Positions 60,934 through 64,000 of a DNA stretch of 64,000 nt are shown piece by piece. The DNA comes from Syngnathus acus. Lineage: Eukaryota; Chordata; Actinopteri; Syngnathiformes; Syngnathidae. Each line of letters begins with the position of its first letter. Position 1 is the stretch's first letter. Under the pieces are notes generated by a model that ran no database searches, was not told where the DNA came from, and worked only from the letters and a program-made list of their open reading frames with translations. The position numbers and the translations under genes are program-made. The stretch covers positions 4,592,491 to 4,656,490 of the forward strand of contig NC_051092.1 in assembly GCF_901709675.1 (NCBI RefSeq). Direction: 5' to 3'.

Positions 60934-62723
60934 GTTCGTAAAGTCTCTCTGATCATCTTCTGTGTGCGAATGATTATTTTTACACATTGTTTAAAATCTT
61001 TTCCTGACTCATGCAAATATAAGCGACACCAAGTGATGGAAGATGTTAAGGCTTCTTCACGTGTGTATGTATTCTTCCTATTCTTGTGCCTAACACCAAC
61101 CTTGTCATACTTTGGCCTTGGCTGTGGCTCATTCAAACTCTTTGATATCCCCCTTCGTTAATGTTTACTGTCAAACGAAACATAAAATGACACACGGTTT
61201 ATTTCAAACAACTGCAAAGCTTTGTCATGGAAACGTTTGCTTAGCTTAAAACAGACCTGAGCAACACATGTAGATGGAAAATTTAACAATTCAATTAATT
61301 ATCCTTTGCCCACAAAAAAACAAAAACAAAGAAAAAACGCAACTTACTTCAAGCGTATGTACGGTTGTGGTATACTGCCCCCATGTGGCCATTATTCCTC
61401 ACTGCACTTTGTGACCCTTCAATATACAGTTAACAAAAGTCAAAGTCTGCTTTATTGTCAACCTCTTCACATGCCAAGACACACAAAGAAATCGAAATTA
61501 CGTTTCCACGATCCCACGGTGACAAGACATAGTACACGACATACATACAAGCAAACAACACAAAATAAAAACAAGAAGAAACTTTTTTCTTGCCCCAAAG
61601 TTGAATGCTTGTGCTTGCCTTTGAAAATAAGATGCGTGTGGTTTTGTGGTGAACAACAAATGATGCGCATCTGTGTGTGTGTGTGTGTACTGTTTTGTAC
61701 TGAAGAAATGAAAGGCGAGTAAAAAGTCCAGTCCCCTTCACTTCGATCACCAGTATGTACGTCAGTGTCAGTTGAGCAGGCGAGTGTAAAGAACACTTGG
61801 AGGAAATAAACTCTTGTTTTGCTTCGATTTCAGCGCTGAGCGGTGAAAACGGAACAAACAGACTCACGCAAATCCAAGTCGACGAGCAAAGGTGTGAGCA
61901 CTTTGAATGGCTTTCACAACTTGAGTTTGGCAGGCCATGCATGTCATGTGGCCAACATCTCATGCACTCACTCATCCCTGTCCTCAGCCAAAGCGATTGA
62001 ATGGGGATGGATTTGGCCAACAGCATGCATGGGTGGAGCTGGGCCCCGTTACCAGAGCGAAGCAGCTGAGCTTCAGGGGTCCTGAAGAACAACCACGAGG
62101 AAACAACAAGTTGAGGTCGACGCGATGGACAGGTTGAGAAGCGGCCGACTTGAGCTCACTTGAGGGCTTGCCGCCCGCCGCCGGCCGACCGGCCGGCCCG
62201 AGCACACTCTTGTGATTTTGGCGGGCTCCATTTTTAGTGATTACTTTCTTTTTTTTTCATGCATGATTATTATGATTTCAGATAGGGACTGTGCCAAGCT
62301 CCTCTGTCACGTTCCACCAAGATTTCCCCATCATGAAGAAATGCAAGCACACAATGTACATTGCACTTAAGCACTCACACGATTAGCCGCACGCATGAAT
62401 CCGATCCCACGTGATAGTTGAAGCGTTCCCCCCAGAAATCGTGAAATTGGCTCAGTAGGTTGTAGCCCAATGTTACACTGCCAAGGTCAACCACCTAACA
62501 TTTGTATTACCTCCCATGGCAGTGTCGGTCCAAACAAGTAGCTAGCTTGTGGATGAATGAATGAATGAATGCATGCCTGCCTGACTGACTGAATGCATGA
62601 AATGTCATGAAAGTGGCTAATTGCTGTGCGTCAACTGTATGTTGCATCACACGAGTGCTGTTATTTTTAGAAGCAACATACAGTACAGATTTAATCCTGT
62701 TTTGGGATTTTGACCTCTTTTTG

Positions 62724-62766
62724 GATTGGATGGATGGATGGACGGACGGACGGACCGATGGATGGA
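62724..62766. repeat. GGAT/GGAC tetranucleotide repeat
   Basis: About ten units, GGAT changing to GGAC and back. Confidence 0.9.
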
Positions 62767-63356
62767 TTTGATATGTGCCATCACAAGGGGAAATGTTTGC
62801 CTTGCTTTTAGTGTTAGACTTTATTTTTGTAGGGACAAGGGAATGCAACTGACTTTGATATTGCTGCATTTATATATCTTGCCATTTACCGCTGTTTGTC
62901 CTTTGTGGTTGTTTTGTTACTTTTGCGCTACATATCTTGTATTTGGAAGTCACTATGTCAAAAGAGAGAAATCTTGTCAATGAGCAGAAAGTTGTAAATA
63001 AATGAATGCAACAGCCTGAACTGGAGGATAGATATTCTGCGGGGTTTTTTGTTGTTGTTGTTGGGTTTGTTTGTTTTATGGCGTAGTTCAACTCTTATTT
63101 GTGATCAGTTTGAACCAATTACGTATTGAATCAAACCAATTCCACTGACAGGTGGCCTGCATGCTAAAAGTTCCCGAAGGTTGTTTGACGGACGGGACCG
63201 GAGCGGACCGGACCGGACCGGACGGTGTGTTGCAAAAAAGTCTCTCTCTCGCTCTCTCTCTGTGATGATGACTTTCTCTTGTTCCTCCTGGCTGGACACA
63301 TGAACATTCCGGACCCGTGACGTCAAACAGCTCCGAGATGACTTTGTTAACAGAAA

Positions 63357-63645
63357 GGCCAAATGTACAGGCGCTCGTCGACTTTTCAAAGCGGGACGAT
63401 CGACTATATGACGAGCGAGCGACACGCACGCACGCAGCCTTTGCAGACTTTGCTGTCACACCACACGAGGTTGGGGCGCGCCGCCCTCGTCGCCGCCTCA
63501 CTCACCCCGCTCGCCACAAAGCCGCCGCGCAGCGCATCCAATCCAGATAGGCCAAATGTGCACAAGGCTCGTCAACACTTCACAGCGTCCTTTGGGACAA
63601 CAATGACGAGCGTGGGCAACCTTTGCTGCCACGTGCTCATATCCG
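63357..63645 (+). repeat. Imperfect direct repeat with 193-bp spacing in a 5' flank
   Basis: Units 63357-63450 and 63550-63645 share GGCCAAATGT, GCTCGTC, ATGACGAGCG, CCTTTGC and GACTTTGCTG/CTTTGCTGCC-type blocks in the same order. Confidence 0.65.
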
Positions 63646-63758
63646 TCGCTCGGCCGAGCAAAAGCGGCTCGTCTGCTCCTCAGCCGCATTCGCCGCCGCA
63701 TTCGCAGCAGCGTTCGTTGCACCGCTGAAGTCAGGAAACACCACTCGATCACGACAAG

Positions 63759-64000
63759 ATGGTCCCGTCCCGGCGTTGGCGGCTTCAGCTGCTGCTGCTG
63801 CTGCTGCTGCTGCGGGCCTCCGCAGCAACGGATCCGGAGTGCCAGATAGCTACAGCGGGGGGATCGAAGGAGTGCAAGTGCGAGATAGGCAAAGCGCTCA
63901 CGTTGAAAATCTCCACCGCGGCAGAGCCAGGTAGTTCATTCAAATGGAAGGACCCGAAGAATAACGCAATTAAGGCTGATGATGTTGGCTACGACTTAGA
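63759..64000 (+). CDS. N-terminus of a secreted or type I membrane protein (partial)
   Basis: ATG 63759-63761 opens a frame that runs to the window edge (80 full codons). Residues 1-23 form a signal peptide: basic MVPSRRWR, then a (CTG)8-encoded leucine core (63788-63811), then RASAA. The mature part has three Cys in ECQIATAGGSKECKC, then a beta-strand-like ALTLKIS and a FKWKDP segment, which is suggestive of an Ig-like fold but not proof. I do not recognise the gene. The flank is GC-rich and carries a CRE about 435 bp upstream. Completing it needs the next sequence to the right. Confidence 0.6.
   Translation, partial: MVPSRRWRLQLLLLLLLLRASAATDPECQIATAGGSKECKCEIGKALTLKISTAAEPGSSFKWKDPKNNAIKADDVGYDL

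Larger units (their letters stand above)
60934..63758. other. Region between copy B and the signal-peptide gene
   Basis: About 2.8 kb. Contents: possible copy B 3' end with AATAAA at about 61805 and 62996; a repeat resembling a fish LINE/DNA-element tail at about 61432-61560 (AAAGTCTGCTTTATTGTCAA, reverse orientation); GT repeat at about 61673-61688; GGAT/GGAC repeat 62724-62766; a CGGAC minisatellite at 63196-63223; and, from about 63317, the GC-rich promoter-like flank of the next gene with a CRE at 63318-63325. No ORF with family similarity. Confidence 0.45.

Noticed and set aside
61430-62092. 220-codon minus-strand open frame after copy B
   Set aside because: It runs across a GT microsatellite and a repeat-element tail; no domain and no supporting splice structure.

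Overview
The window is genomic DNA from a bony fish, most likely a teleost. It has spliced vertebrate genes with GT-AG introns, many microsatellites, and degraded copies of repeats typical of fish genomes. Three recognisable vertebrate gene families anchor it: PPM1H, a V1a vasotocin receptor and ANKRD26. I cannot name the species from sequence alone.

Layout. From 0.86 to 3.55 kb, minus strand: the first two coding exons of ppm1h; the rest runs off the left edge. From 6.47 to 9.20 kb: a very young LTR retrotransposon with two 503-bp LTRs that read as identical, a 5-bp target duplication, and a single gag-like ORF with no protease, reverse transcriptase or integrase. From 15.56 to 17.56 kb, minus strand: a complete two-exon vasotocin V1a receptor (avpr1a). 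The avpr1a-ppm1h order and orientation match human chromosome 12q14. From 26.1 to 27.7 kb, minus strand: an intronless-CDS protein with an N-terminal TIR domain and two C-terminal membrane segments, which I cannot match to a named gene. From 37.97 to 62 kb: a cluster of three ANKRD26-like coiled-coil genes. Copy C (minus, 13 recognised exons, no ankyrin repeats) lies head-to-head with copy A (plus, 32 exons, 1589 codons, intact), and copy B (plus, at least 25 exons, 1248 codons) follows A in tandem. At 63.76 kb the signal-peptide exon of a further secreted or membrane protein starts and runs off the right edge.

Functional picture. ppm1h (a phospho-Rab phosphatase in mammals) and avpr1a (a Gq-coupled neuropeptide receptor) are unrelated in function but syntenic. 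The ANKRD26 family in mammals sits at centriole distal appendages. Here the three copies differ by loss of whole coiled-coil modules, by exon duplication and by use of GC-AG introns, which points to recent divergence after duplication. The TIR protein is a candidate innate-immune or NAD-related membrane protein. The long stretches 9.2-13.8, 17.8-25.7 and 27.8-37.9 kb hold no gene I can support, only simple repeats and degenerate mobile-element remnants.

Limits. Exon calls are by eye, from splice signals, frame continuity and remembered family similarity. No alignment or database search was run.
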